Assembly: GCF_000024065.1 (NCBI RefSeq)
Contig: NC_013174.1
Span: 2,604,001 to 2,668,000 of the forward strand
Length of the DNA: 64,000 bases
Direction of reading: 5' to 3'
From: Jonesia denitrificans DSM 20603
Lineage (GTDB): Bacteria; Actinomycetota; Actinomycetes; Actinomycetales; Cellulomonadaceae
Every line of letters begins with the position of its first letter. The stretch's first letter is position 1. The notes beneath the pieces were generated by a model. That model had not been told where the DNA came from, ran no database searches, and saw only the letters and a list, made by a program, of their open reading frames with translations. This document shows, piece by piece, positions 1 through 8,417 of the stretch. The position numbers and the translations under genes were made by a program.

Positions 1-96
1 TAGTGACGCTTCGTAATACCCGTTCTTGGCAAACACGATCATCGCTTCTTTGATGATCTCCTCACGGGTTGATTTCCCGCGCGCGTATCTGGCCAT
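1..96 (-). CDS. TetR-family regulator, N-terminal fragment (cut by window edge)
   Basis: The first 32 codons of a gene that continues beyond the left edge. The protein starts MARYARGKSTREEII, followed by an AMIVFAKNGYYEASL-like helix, which is the usual opening of a TetR/AcrR DNA-binding domain. The target and ligand cannot be judged because the ligand-binding domain lies outside the window. The gene lies 91 nt downstream of clpB on the same strand, and that gap shows no clear promoter. The ATG at 96 is the only in-frame start visible. Confidence 0.7.
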   Translation of the reverse strand, partial: MARYARGKSTREEIIKEAMIVFAKNGYYEASL

Positions 97-187
97 GACG
101 ATGTCCGCCTTTCAACCCCGTTGTTGCGGTAGGTATTCACATTCAACCACACAATGTGACCTAGGACACTTGTGCGTCCATCACCGC

Positions 188-2785
188 CTACACGGGCCGC
201 ACATCAACAATCAACCCGTCGGGGCCAGCAGACACAGCAATGACGCTGCCCTCCACCGCCTCCCCCGCCAAAATCAGACGAGCAAGACGGTCGCCTATCT
301 CCCGTTGCACCAACCGGCGCAACGGACGCGCCCCATACACTGGATCAAAACCGGTTTCCGCCAACCAACGGCGCGCATCATCTGACACCGTCACACTCAT
401 CCGCCGATCCGCCACACGCCGCTCAATCTCAGCGACCTGCATATCGACAATCTTCGTCAGCTGAGGCAACGTCAACGCATCAAACATGACCACATCATCA
501 AGCCGGTTCAAAAATTCCGGCTTAAAGTGAGCGCGCACCGCCGCCATCACCGACTCCCGCTTCGCCTGTGCATCAGTGATCGGATCAATGAGGAACTGTG
601 ACCCGATGTTGGAGGTCAACACGAGAATTGTGGAGCGGAAATCCACGGTTCGTCCCTGACCATCGGTGAGTCGGCCGTCATCAAGGACCTGCAAGAGGAT
701 GTCAAAAACCTCGGGGTGAGCTTTCTCGACCTCATCAAGCAGAACCACCGAATACGGACGACGGCGGATCGCCTCAGTGAGCTGTCCACCCTCGTCGTAA
801 CCCACATACCCAGGAGGAGCCCCCACCAACCGAGCCACCGAATGCTTCTCACCGTATTCCGACATGTCAATGCGGACCATGGCACGCTCATCGTCGAAGA
901 GGAACTCCGCGAGCGCCTTAGCAAGTTCGGTTTTCCCGACCCCGGTGGGGCCAAGGAACAGGAAGGACCCGGTGGGTCGGTTCGGGTCAGAAACCCCTGC
1001 CCGGGAGCGACGCACCGCATCGGATACCGACGCGACTGCTTCTTCCTGACCAATCAGACGCCCACCGATACGTTCTTCCATGTGGAGGAGTTTGTCGGAT
1101 TCCTCTTGGAGGAGACGCCCGACCGGGATACCGGTCCACGCTTCGACAACTTCAGCGATTTCGTGGGCGTCAACGCGTTCACCGACAAGGCGTTCTCGCG
1201 TGTCTGTCTCGGCGGTGATGTTCTCAGCGGTCACGGCGTCGTCCAGTGCTCGTTGAACGGCAGGGATCTCGCCGTAAAGGATCCTTGACGCTGTTTCTAG
1301 GTCACCGTCCAGTTGAGCGCGTTCGGCTTGGGCGTGGAGGTCATCGAGTTGTTTGCGTAGTTCTCCCGCTTTGTTGAGACCACCGCGTTCGCGTTCCCAT
1401 CGGGCGTTCAGTACCAGGAGTTGTTCTTGGGCGTCAGCGAGTTGGGCGCGCACCTCGTCAAGCCGGGTCGGGGCTGAGGCGGCGTCGGAGTCGCGCAGCG
1501 CGATCTCTTCCATGGTGAGGCGTTCAATAGATCGTTCCAGGGTGTCAATTTCGACTGGGGAGGAGTCCATTTCCATGCGCAGGCGGGAGGCCGCCTCGTC
1601 AATGAGGTCGATCGCTTTGTCGGGCATGCGTCGACCGGTGATGTACCGGTGGGACAGTGTTGCTGCCGCAATAACTGCGCCATCTGAGATTTCGACACCA
1701 TGGTGCGCTTCGTAGCGGGGTTTGAGACCGCGCAGAATTGCGATGGTGTCTTCCACGGATGGTTCATCAACGTACACCTGCTGGAATCGGCGTTCGAGCG
1801 CTGGGTCTTTTTCAATGTTTTCGCGGTACTCGTCGAGGGTTGTTGCCCCGATGAGGCGCAGCTCTCCTCGTGCAAGCATGGGTTTGAGCATGTTACCGGC
1901 GTCCATTGCTCCTTCTGACCCGCCGCCTGCTCCCACGACTGTGTGCAGTTCGTCGATGAACGTAACGATCTCTCCGTCTGAGGATTTGATTTCGTCGAGG
2001 ACGGATTTGAGGCGTTCTTCGAAGTCACCCCGGTATTTTGCGCCGGCAACCATGGCTGTGAGGTCAAGGGAGATGAGTCGTTTGTTGCGCAGTGATTCGG
2101 GGACGTCGTTTTTGACGATGCGCTGGGCTAGCCCTTCAACGACTGCCGTTTTCCCGACGCCAGGTTCTCCGATAAGGACTGGGTTGTTTTTGGTGCGCCG
2201 GGACAGCACTTGGATGACGCGGCGGATTTCGGTGTCTCGGCCGATCACCGGGTCCAAGGAGGACTCTCGTGCTGCTGCGGTGAGATCGATTCCGTATTTT
2301 TCTAACGCTTTGTAGGTTCCTTCTGGGTTCGCTGAGTTGCGATCTTTGCCCTGTTGGAGTGAGGGGAGTTGTTGGGTCAGCGCCTCGTAGGTGGCTCCAG
2401 CTTTGGTGAGGAGGTCGCCGGCTGTGCACTGTGTGTGGGCAATTCCGAGGAGGAGGTGCTCAGTGGAGACATAGGTATCTCCTGCTTTATCTGCTTCTGC
2501 GCGGGCACGTTGAAGAGCGAGCCCGAGGTCGTGGGACGCAGTAGGTTGGGTGACCGAGGTGCCACTGACAGTGGGGAGTGCGACCAGTGCGCGCCGGACA
2601 TCTGCCCCCAGCGTCTGGGTGTTCACTCCGGTGAGTCGGAGTAGTTCGCTGGCGAATCCATCTGTTTGGTCAAGCAGTGCTGACAGCAGGTGGAGGGCGT
2701 CGACTTGGGGGTGGGAGGCGGCTGTGGCGGACTGAATGGCGTCACTGAGCGCCTGTTGGGTCATTGAGGTGTTCTTTGGTTCCAT
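188..2785 (-). CDS. clpB: ATP-dependent disaggregase ClpB
   Basis: Hsp100 chaperone that with DnaK/DnaJ/GrpE pulls polypeptides out of aggregates in the cytoplasm. The 865-aa product shows the family order: Clp N-domain (about 1-145), AAA-1 with Walker A GEPGVGKT and the FIDELHT Walker B, a coiled-coil M domain (about 400-520), AAA-2 with GPTGVGKT and [12 protein letters not shown], and a C-terminal D2-small domain ending near DVRPV. Length matches full ClpB. The reading frame is open 54 codons further upstream, but I place the start at the ATG at 2785 because AGAAGG lies 7 nt before it and because the upstream part covers the HAIR operator; an ATG at 2764 is a weaker alternative. Heat-inducible control by HspR is expected from the operator at 2836-2866. 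Confidence 0.95.
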   Translation of the reverse strand: MEPKNTSMTQQALSDAIQSATAASHPQVDALHLLSALLDQTDGFASELLRLTGVNTQTLGADVRRALVALPTVSGTSVTQPTASHDLGLALQRARAEADKAGDTYVSTEHLLLGIAHTQCTAGDLLTKAGATYEALTQQLPSLQQGKDRNSANPEGTYKALEKYGIDLTAAARESSLDPVIGRDTEIRRVIQVLSRRTKNNPVLIGEPGVGKTAVVEGLAQRIVKNDVPESLRNKRLISLDLTAMVAGAKYRGDFEERLKSVLDEIKSSDGEIVTFIDELHTVVGAGGGSEGAMDAGNMLKPMLARGELRLIGATTLDEYRENIEKDPALERRFQQVYVDEPSVEDTIAILRGLKPRYEAHHGVEISDGAVIAAATLSHRYITGRRMPDKAIDLIDEAASRLRMEMDSSPVEIDTLERSIERLTMEEIALRDSDAASAPTRLDEVRAQLADAQEQLLVLNARWERERGGLNKAGELRKQLDDLHAQAERAQLDGDLETASRILYGEIPAVQRALDDAVTAENITAETDTRERLVGERVDAHEIAEVVEAWTGIPVGRLLQEESDKLLHMEERIGGRLIGQEEAVASVSDAVRRSRAGVSDPNRPTGSFLFLGPTGVGKTELAKALAEFLFDDERAMVRIDMSEYGEKHSVARLVGAPPGYVGYDEGGQLTEAIRRRPYSVVLLDEVEKAHPEVFDILLQVLDDGRLTDGQGRTVDFRSTILVLTSNIGSQFLIDPITDAQAKRESVMAAVRAHFKPEFLNRLDDVVMFDALTLPQLTKIVDMQVAEIERRVADRRMSVTVSDDARRWLAETGFDPVYGARPLRRLVQREIGDRLARLILAGEAVEGSVIAVSAGPDGLIVDVRPV

Positions 2786-2835
2786 GTTCGTGCCTTCTGT
2801 ACTCGTGTATGAGGTGTCTATGAAGAAGAACCCGC

Positions 2836-2866
2836 TCAAAGTTGAGTCTATTCCACTCAACTTTGA
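2836..2866. promoter_or_regulatory. HAIR operator (HspR binding site) upstream of clpB
   Basis: A perfect 12-bp inverted repeat, TCAAAGTTGAGT at 2836-2847 and its complement at 2855-2866, separated by 7 nt. Its core TTGAGT-N7-ACTCAA matches the HAIR consensus CTTGAGT-N7-ACTCAAG bound by the actinobacterial heat-shock repressor HspR. It lies 51 bp upstream of the clpB start, which fits repression of clpB. The divergent lipoprotein gene starts 160 bp away on the other side and might also be affected. Confidence 0.9.
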
Positions 2867-3025
2867 TTTGCATCTCTCAGTCGTGTATTCCACCCCGCGT
2901 GAACCCCATGAACCGGTTAGTCTGTAAGAACACTGACCGCGGACCACACGGCAACCACCCCAAAACCCACGGGCACGGCAGAAGCCACCACCTCGTCAAT
3001 GACGACCCTCAGAAAAAAGGCCACC

Positions 3026-3967
3026 ATGCGAACCTCACCCCACACAACAGCGATCGCACGCATTGTCGTTGCCGCAGTGACGTTGGTCGCTCTTACTGGT
3101 TGCGTCCGAGTCCACACCGACCTCACGCTCAATAACGACAACACCGCGTCTGGAGAAATCATCTTCGCGGTCTCGGACGAGTTTGCAGAAAGCCTGGGCA
3201 TGACGCCCGAGGAAGTCGCAGACGCCCTCCTCACTACCGGTGACGGCGCAGCAGACCAAGGCATTGGCGCCGGTGCCACGTCCGAGGAGCCCTACCAAGA
3301 AGACTCCTACACCGGGACGCGCTACGTGTTCGAAGCGACCCCCATCAACGACACCGCCAACGATGAGGCACTCTCCATCATCCGAGAAGACGATGTTTTT
3401 GTGGTGAGCGGAGTCTTCGAAGACCAGCTCTCTGACCCAGAACTTGCCGGACTGGAAGATCCCATGTTGAGTTCCATGGATGTTCGGTTCTCCATCACCT
3501 TCCCTGGTGATGTCATTGAAACCAACGGTGACATCGACGGGAAGACTGTCACCTGGACCTACACCCCGGGTGAAGACCTCGTCATGGAAGCACGCGGGGA
3601 AGCCACCGGATCTGGACTAGACATCCTCAGCACACCAGAAGGCGGTCTGCCAGGCTGGCTTATTGGACTGCTCATCGCACTGTCCCTCGTCCTCGTTGCC
3701 ATTGTCGTGGTCATCATCGTCGTGATCAGCCGTTCTCGGCGCAACCAGGCCCACAATGATGGCCAAGTTCCCCCGCCTGGCGCGAGCCCCCTGCCACAAG
3801 AGGCAGGGACTATCTACCCTCAGGAACCACCAGCACCACCCACCAGCGGGTCCGAACCACCAGCACCACCGGCACCAACCCCGCCTGCAGCCACGGTTGA
3901 CCCAGCGCACAACCCCACCCCCACACCACGCCCTGACGCCTCACCAACGGATCACGACAAACCATGA
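3026..3967 (+). CDS. LppM-like membrane-anchored lipoprotein (DUF3153 type)
   Basis: A predicted cell-surface lipoprotein of 313 aa. It has a short signal sequence with lipobox LTGC (Cys26), an extracytoplasmic domain beginning VRVHTDLTLNNDNTASG that resembles the mycobacterial LppM fold, one C-terminal membrane helix (about 220-243) followed by a basic RSRRN stop, and a long proline-rich cytoplasmic tail. Two anchors on one protein, lipid at the N-terminus and a helix at the C-terminus, are typical of this family. I chose the ATG at 3026 over the in-frame ATG at 2999 because AAAAGG precedes it and the shorter form begins directly with the signal peptide. The stop overlaps the ATG of the next gene (ATGA), so both are probably co-translated. 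Function is unknown. Confidence 0.8.
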   Translation: MRTSPHTTAIARIVVAAVTLVALTGCVRVHTDLTLNNDNTASGEIIFAVSDEFAESLGMTPEEVADALLTTGDGAADQGIGAGATSEEPYQEDSYTGTRYVFEATPINDTANDEALSIIREDDVFVVSGVFEDQLSDPELAGLEDPMLSSMDVRFSITFPGDVIETNGDIDGKTVTWTYTPGEDLVMEARGEATGSGLDILSTPEGGLPGWLIGLLIALSLVLVAIVVVIIVVISRSRRNQAHNDGQVPPPGASPLPQEAGTIYPQEPPAPPTSGSEPPAPPAPTPPAATVDPAHNPTPTPRPDASPTDHDKP

Positions 3968-4971
3968 GTACCACGCCCTCCGCCTCACCCCGCGCCCCTG
4001 AATTTCACGATGACAACAGCGGCGTATGGCGCCGTGACGTCTTAGGTGATTCCTGGGTAGCCAGGACACTACACGTGGGTTGCGACGAGGAAGGCGCAGT
4101 CAATGCAACGCTCGTGCGGCGCACGGCTGGCCCACGCCACCGACGCGCTGTCCTGGCAATTCATGGCTTTGTGGACTACTTCTTTCAGGAGCACCAGGCC
4201 GAGTTCTTTGAGTCCCTAGGATTCGATTTTTACGCTATCGATCTGCGTAAATATGGTCGTTCCCTACGGCCTGAACAAACACCAAATTATGTGACAGAGC
4301 TCGCCGACTACCGTCGAGAGCTTGAGGCAGCTCAACACATCATCCGCGAGGAAGAAGGACATGACCTGTTTGTTGTCCTTGGCCACTCAACGGGTGGGCT
4401 GATCGCCTCGCTGTGGGCAAACGTGAACGACTCCATTGACGGTGTCATCCTCAACTCCCCGTGGTTTGACCTCAATAAACCTCAAATCGTCACATGGTTT
4501 GTTGACCTTGTCATGCCACTGGTTGCCCGCTGTCACCCGCGCCGCCCCGTGGGGGCGTTGGCCCCTCACTACGGCCGGGCACTTCACCGCGATTCTGGTG
4601 GACAGTGGGATTATGACTTGACGTGGAAACCTCATGACGGCTTTCCTGTTCGAGCAGCGTGGCTCATGGCGATCCGGCGTGGGCACCATGCCATTCGCCG
4701 AGGGTTGCACCTGCCTATGCCAGTGTTGGTGTTGTCCTCAACCCGGTCTGGTTCTGCCACTCGCTTTCACGAGGAACTCCTCACGACAGATTCCGTCCTG
4801 CGGGTTGAGCACATCCTTGACGGCGCTGAACGGCTAGGACGCGACGTCACCGTTGCCCAAGTTGACGAAGGCGCCCACGACCTGTCCTTGTCGCAGTCAG
4901 AGAAAGCCCGGCAGGCGTATTATGACCACATCGCGGCGTGGCTCACGGACCGCGGGTTCCTCGCTGACTAA
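3964..4971 (+). CDS. alpha/beta hydrolase (serine lipase/esterase-like)
   Basis: A 335-aa cytoplasmic hydrolase of the serine aminopeptidase S33/monoacylglycerol-lipase-like group. Visible motifs are the oxyanion HGF (67-69), a nucleophile elbow GHSTGG with Ser142, and a C-terminal EGAHDLSLS carrying the probable catalytic His. There is no signal peptide. It overlaps the LppM-like gene by 4 nt (ATGA) and ends 15 nt before the convergent mnhG. Coupling to a surface lipoprotein suggests, but does not prove, a role in envelope lipid metabolism. The substrate is unknown. Confidence 0.8.
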   Translation: MSTTPSASPRAPEFHDDNSGVWRRDVLGDSWVARTLHVGCDEEGAVNATLVRRTAGPRHRRAVLAIHGFVDYFFQEHQAEFFESLGFDFYAIDLRKYGRSLRPEQTPNYVTELADYRRELEAAQHIIREEEGHDLFVVLGHSTGGLIASLWANVNDSIDGVILNSPWFDLNKPQIVTWFVDLVMPLVARCHPRRPVGALAPHYGRALHRDSGGQWDYDLTWKPHDGFPVRAAWLMAIRRGHHAIRRGLHLPMPVLVLSSTRSGSATRFHEELLTTDSVLRVEHILDGAERLGRDVTVAQVDEGAHDLSLSQSEKARQAYYDHIAAWLTDRGFLAD

Positions 4972-4986
4972 ACCCAAGCCCAGCAA

Positions 4987-5394
4987 CTAGCTGGCAGAAT
5001 CCTCTTCTGCGGCGTCTTGTCGTGTGGTGGTGTTGTGCACAACTGCCGATGCGCGCTGCGCATCTTCTGCTAGTTCGTCGCGTTCTAACTCGTCTTTGTT
5101 GAGCTGCCCAAGCCGGTAACCAGTTCGCCCCACCATGTGCGCAGACACCGGGGCGGTCAGTAGTTGGAAAATCACGATCAGGATAAGGAGCCCCACCACG
5201 CCCCAGTTGCGCACCCGCAGTGCTTCCGCAGTGAGCATAAGAATAAGCCCAAGCACCTGGGGTTTAGTGGCCGCGTGCATCCGGGCGAGAAGGTCAGGGA
5301 AACGCAGCACACCGACTCCTGCGGCCAACGTGAGAAAAGCACCAGCGAGCAAACACAGTGCTGCAACCGTGTCAGCGATTATCCCCCAGTTCAT
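4987..5394 (-). CDS. mnhG: Na+/H+ antiporter (Mrp) subunit G
   Basis: Small membrane subunit of the Mrp multi-subunit cation/proton antiporter. The 135-aa protein has three hydrophobic helices and the family stretch GVLRFPDLLARMHAATKPQ, then a charged C-terminal tail rich in Asp/Glu that is longer than in minimal homologues. It is the last gene of the operon; its ATG lies inside the mnhF stop (ATGA). The subunit is needed for complex assembly rather than for proton pumping itself. Confidence 0.93.
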   Translation of the reverse strand: MNWGIIADTVAALCLLAGAFLTLAAGVGVLRFPDLLARMHAATKPQVLGLILMLTAEALRVRNWGVVGLLILIVIFQLLTAPVSAHMVGRTGYRLGQLNKDELERDELAEDAQRASAVVHNTTTRQDAAEEDSAS

Positions 5395-5747
5395 TGCTCA
5401 CTCTCCATTTCTTCGCGACGGCGCCGAAGCTCCTCTTCACGAGCAATCTCCTGGGTGGTGAGAACACGACGTTCTTCAACTGGTTCCCGTGCTGCGAACC
5501 GTGAGATCGTCACCGACCCCACAAAACCCACAAGTGAGAGCGCCACAAGAATCGGCAGGGTGTCAGTCCGGCGGCTAAAAGCCGCCTCCAACGCGATTCC
5601 CCCGATCAGGACAGTGGCGAACACATCGAGAGCCAACGTTCGGTTGAGCATAGTTGGTCCGCGTTCCGCCCGAATAAGAGCCATGATGCCCGCTACCCCA
5701 AGCATCAGAGCACAGACCGCGAAAACAACGTTGAGTACCACAGTCAT
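5391..5747 (-). CDS. mnhF: Na+/H+ antiporter (Mrp) subunit F
   Basis: A 118-aa, three-helix membrane subunit of the Mrp antiporter. It shows the conserved RAERGPTMLNRTLALDVFA region (about 27-45) and ends in an Arg/Glu-rich cytoplasmic tail. It overlaps mnhE by 4 nt at its start and mnhG by 4 nt at its end, so expression should be stoichiometric with them. Confidence 0.92.
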   Translation of the reverse strand: MTVVLNVVFAVCALMLGVAGIMALIRAERGPTMLNRTLALDVFATVLIGGIALEAAFSRRTDTLPILVALSLVGFVGSVTISRFAAREPVEERRVLTTQEIAREEELRRRREEMESEQ

Positions 5748-6352
5748 GCGTCGTCCTTCCCCCGTTGTGTCACGACACGCCCTTCGCGTGCAGTTGGAGC
5801 AACGACCGGCCCTTTCCGCCCCAGCGCAACACCCGCATCAGCAAGCTCCTCATCTGAACCAAGCGCACGTAACACCCGGGACTCAAGTTCCCACACCGTC
5901 TCACGGACCTTGTCGACCCCCCCTGAATGATCAATATCAAGCACATGCAAATACAACGTTGACGTCAACCGGTGCGCTTCAATCACCAACGAACCAGGGA
6001 CAAGTGTGCTCATCTCAGCGGTCATTGACAGATACAGATCTGACCGAGACCGCAACTGAACGCGCACCACCGCACTTCGCGGACGATGCCACCACCGCAG
6101 CGCCAGGAAAGCCACCTGAAAAGATGCCCTAAAAACATCCCTGAGGAAGAGCGCCACCATAAGGAAGAAATACCAGGAACGCACCCGACCATGAAACTCT
6201 AGCGGCGGTAAGGGGAAGACCCTCATGATGAATGCGCCGAGAAGAGCGCCGCCTGCAACGTTCGCGAACGACAGGTCACCCCACAACAACACCCACACCA
6301 CGGCCAACCACGCGACGCCACCCCACTGGATACGGCGGACAAGGGCTCTCAT
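5744..6352 (-). CDS. mnhE: Na+/H+ antiporter (Mrp) subunit E
   Basis: A 202-aa membrane subunit. The N-terminal helices contain WGDLSFANVAGGALLG and the later part contains the family-typical MSTLVPGSLVIEAH and YLHVLDID segments. A hydrophilic C-terminal extension of about 50 residues goes beyond the usual E subunit. Its ATG overlaps the stop of mnhD and its stop overlaps the start of mnhF. Confidence 0.92.
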   Translation of the reverse strand: MRALVRRIQWGGVAWLAVVWVLLWGDLSFANVAGGALLGAFIMRVFPLPPLEFHGRVRSWYFFLMVALFLRDVFRASFQVAFLALRWWHRPRSAVVRVQLRSRSDLYLSMTAEMSTLVPGSLVIEAHRLTSTLYLHVLDIDHSGGVDKVRETVWELESRVLRALGSDEELADAGVALGRKGPVVAPTAREGRVVTQRGKDDA

Positions 6353-7941
6353 GACACGACCCCTTCCTCAGCATCCGCGTCCCGCAAGTTGGACTCGTCA
6401 ACTCGCCCTGGACCATCTTTGTCAGTCGAGTGGCCATCTCCACGCCCTTCCGGAGACAACACCGCATCGACATAGTTCCGCGAATCCATCATTGTTGTTG
6501 CAGCCCGGTTCGCGTAATCGTAGAGAGGCCCAGCGAACACTGTGATCGCGAGCGTCACCAGCAGCAATGCTGCTGCTGGCCCCACCATGATGCGGGGAAG
6601 TTTCACATCAGGGACATCGTCTGTCCCTGGCTGCCAAAACGCCTTGTTCCAGGCTTTTACGATCGCGTACAACGTCAAGAGCGAGGCAACAACCGACCCG
6701 ATCACCAGAACCCAAGCAAGCGGACGATCCTGAGCGGCGCCTGCCTCCAACAACCCCACTTTGCCTAAAAACCCGGAGAACGGCGGGATTCCTGCCAAAT
6801 TCATTGCTGGGATGAAGAACAACACAGCAAGCCCAGGGGCAACCTTGGCAAGCCCTCCCAAGCGTGTCAGCGATGTCGTTCCGCCACGGCGCTCAATGAG
6901 GCCGACAATGAGGAACAGCGTGGTTTGCACGGTGATGTGGTGGGCCACATAGAAGATTGCCGCTCCAAGACCAATTTTTGACCCCAGCGCGATTCCAAAG
7001 ACCATATACCCGATGTGGCTCACCAACGTGAAGGACAACAAACGTTTAATGTCGTTTTGTGTGACAGCACCGAGGATTCCAATGATCATGGTAGCCAAGG
7101 CTAACCACATCAGCGCATCATCAAGCCGCCCCGAGGGGAAGAGTAACGTTTGAGTCCTCATGATTGCATACACACCCACCTTGGTGAGTAACCCAGCAAA
7201 CACAGCAGTCACGGGGGCCGGAGCCGTGGGATAGGAGTCAGGCAGCCACGAAGACAACGGGAAGATCGCAGCCTTGATACCAAACCCCAGGAGAAGGAGG
7301 ATCTGCAAGACCAACGCAACGTCAGGATCAATCTCAGCTAACCGGACACTTAACTGCGCGAGATTCATCGTTCCCGTTGCTGCATGAATCATGGCCAGCG
7401 CCGTCAAGAAGATCATCGAGGACAGCAAACCCACCACAACATAGATCGCGCCAGCTCTGATCCGTTCAAAGGTGCCACCCAGTGTCAGTAAGACGTATGA
7501 CGCCACGAGGAGCATTTCGAATCCCACATAAATGCTAAACAAGTCACCGGCGAGGAAGGCGTTGGAGACTCCAGCCGCCAACGCCAAATAGGTGGGGTGG
7601 TAGATCGAGACAGGTGCTTTGTGGTTCCCGTCGCTAATTCCCTGACCAATCGAGTACACCATCACGCTTAACAGAACAGTGGATGACACCGTCAGCATCA
7701 GAGCCGACAACCGGTCTCCCACCAGCGCAACTCCAACAGGTGCCGCCCACCCACCCGAATTCACAACGATCGGTCCTGCATCAACCACAGCCATCAACCA
7801 GGCGGAAAACACCACCATGAGCATCAGCGCAACCACAGAAATGACTTGTTGGAGGCGAGGACGACGGTACAGCGCAAGCGCAAGCCCAGCCGCGAACAGC
7901 GGAATCATCACCGGGAGCGGTACCAGCCAGGTGTAGCTCAT
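6349..7941 (-). CDS. mnhD: Na+/H+ antiporter (Mrp) subunit D, complex-I ND4/NuoN-like
   Basis: A 530-aa polytopic subunit homologous to the proton-channel subunits of respiratory complex I (proton_antipo_M domain, roughly residues 125-420). It shows conserved stretches around GFEMLLVASYVLLTLGG, KAAIFPLSSWLPDSY and DIKRLLSFTLVSHIGYM, with Lys and Glu residues inside helices as expected for proton relay. A soluble C-terminal tail (about 495-530) is acidic. The gene is translationally coupled to mnhC before it and mnhE after it by 4-nt overlaps. Confidence 0.95.
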   Translation of the reverse strand: MSYTWLVPLPVMIPLFAAGLALALYRRPRLQQVISVVALMLMVVFSAWLMAVVDAGPIVVNSGGWAAPVGVALVGDRLSALMLTVSSTVLLSVMVYSIGQGISDGNHKAPVSIYHPTYLALAAGVSNAFLAGDLFSIYVGFEMLLVASYVLLTLGGTFERIRAGAIYVVVGLLSSMIFLTALAMIHAATGTMNLAQLSVRLAEIDPDVALVLQILLLLGFGIKAAIFPLSSWLPDSYPTAPAPVTAVFAGLLTKVGVYAIMRTQTLLFPSGRLDDALMWLALATMIIGILGAVTQNDIKRLLSFTLVSHIGYMVFGIALGSKIGLGAAIFYVAHHITVQTTLFLIVGLIERRGGTTSLTRLGGLAKVAPGLAVLFFIPAMNLAGIPPFSGFLGKVGLLEAGAAQDRPLAWVLVIGSVVASLLTLYAIVKAWNKAFWQPGTDDVPDVKLPRIMVGPAAALLLVTLAITVFAGPLYDYANRAATTMMDSRNYVDAVLSPEGRGDGHSTDKDGPGRVDESNLRDADAEEGVVS

Positions 7942-8417
7942 GATGGCTCCTCCCCTCGTGCTGTTTCGTCCCGAGCTTCAGATGCTTCGTCATCGACACT
8001 CAGATCTGAGGTATCTGCGGTGTCGCTGCCTGCCACTGTTGGTGCGTTGCGGGCGGCCAACCGAGCAATTCTTCGGTCTTCAAGGTCGTCTTGAACCTCA
8101 TCGTGACCGTGCATTTGCCAGGAACGGTACGCCATAGCCAAAATGAACGCTGTTAACCCAAAGGTGATCACAATGGCGGTGAGAATCATGAACTGGGCAA
8201 GCGGGTCAGCCATGTCTTCCTCCGCGGTGACCCCTACAATCGGGGCTCCCCCAGCCTTTCCTCCAGACAGCAGGAGCAAAATGTTCACTCCATTGGAGAT
8301 GAGGATGAAACCTACGAGCACTCGCGTCAGTGACCGTTCCAGGAGGAGGTAGACACCCGCCGTGACAAACGCCCCCACAGCGAGAACCAACATGAGTGAA
8401 GGAACCATATCGGTCAT
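7938..8417 (-). CDS. mnhC: Na+/H+ antiporter (Mrp) subunit C, NuoK-like
   Basis: A 159-aa subunit homologous to NuoK. Three membrane helices occupy about 1-110, with the family motifs GVYLLLERSLTRVLVGF and ISNGVNILLL and a PLAQFMILTAIVI helix. The last 45 residues are a charged cytoplasmic tail not needed for the NuoK fold. The start overlaps the mnhA stop (ATGA) and the stop overlaps the mnhD start. Confidence 0.94.
   Translation of the reverse strand: MTDMVPSLMLVLAVGAFVTAGVYLLLERSLTRVLVGFILISNGVNILLLLSGGKAGGAPIVGVTAEEDMADPLAQFMILTAIVITFGLTAFILAMAYRSWQMHGHDEVQDDLEDRRIARLAARNAPTVAGSDTADTSDLSVDDEASEARDETARGEEPS

Noticed and set aside
5164-6132. Plus-strand 322-codon frame opposite mnhG, mnhF and mnhE
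   Set aside because: It lies antisense to three well-supported subunits, is unusually Ser/Arg/Pro/Thr-rich and has no domain.
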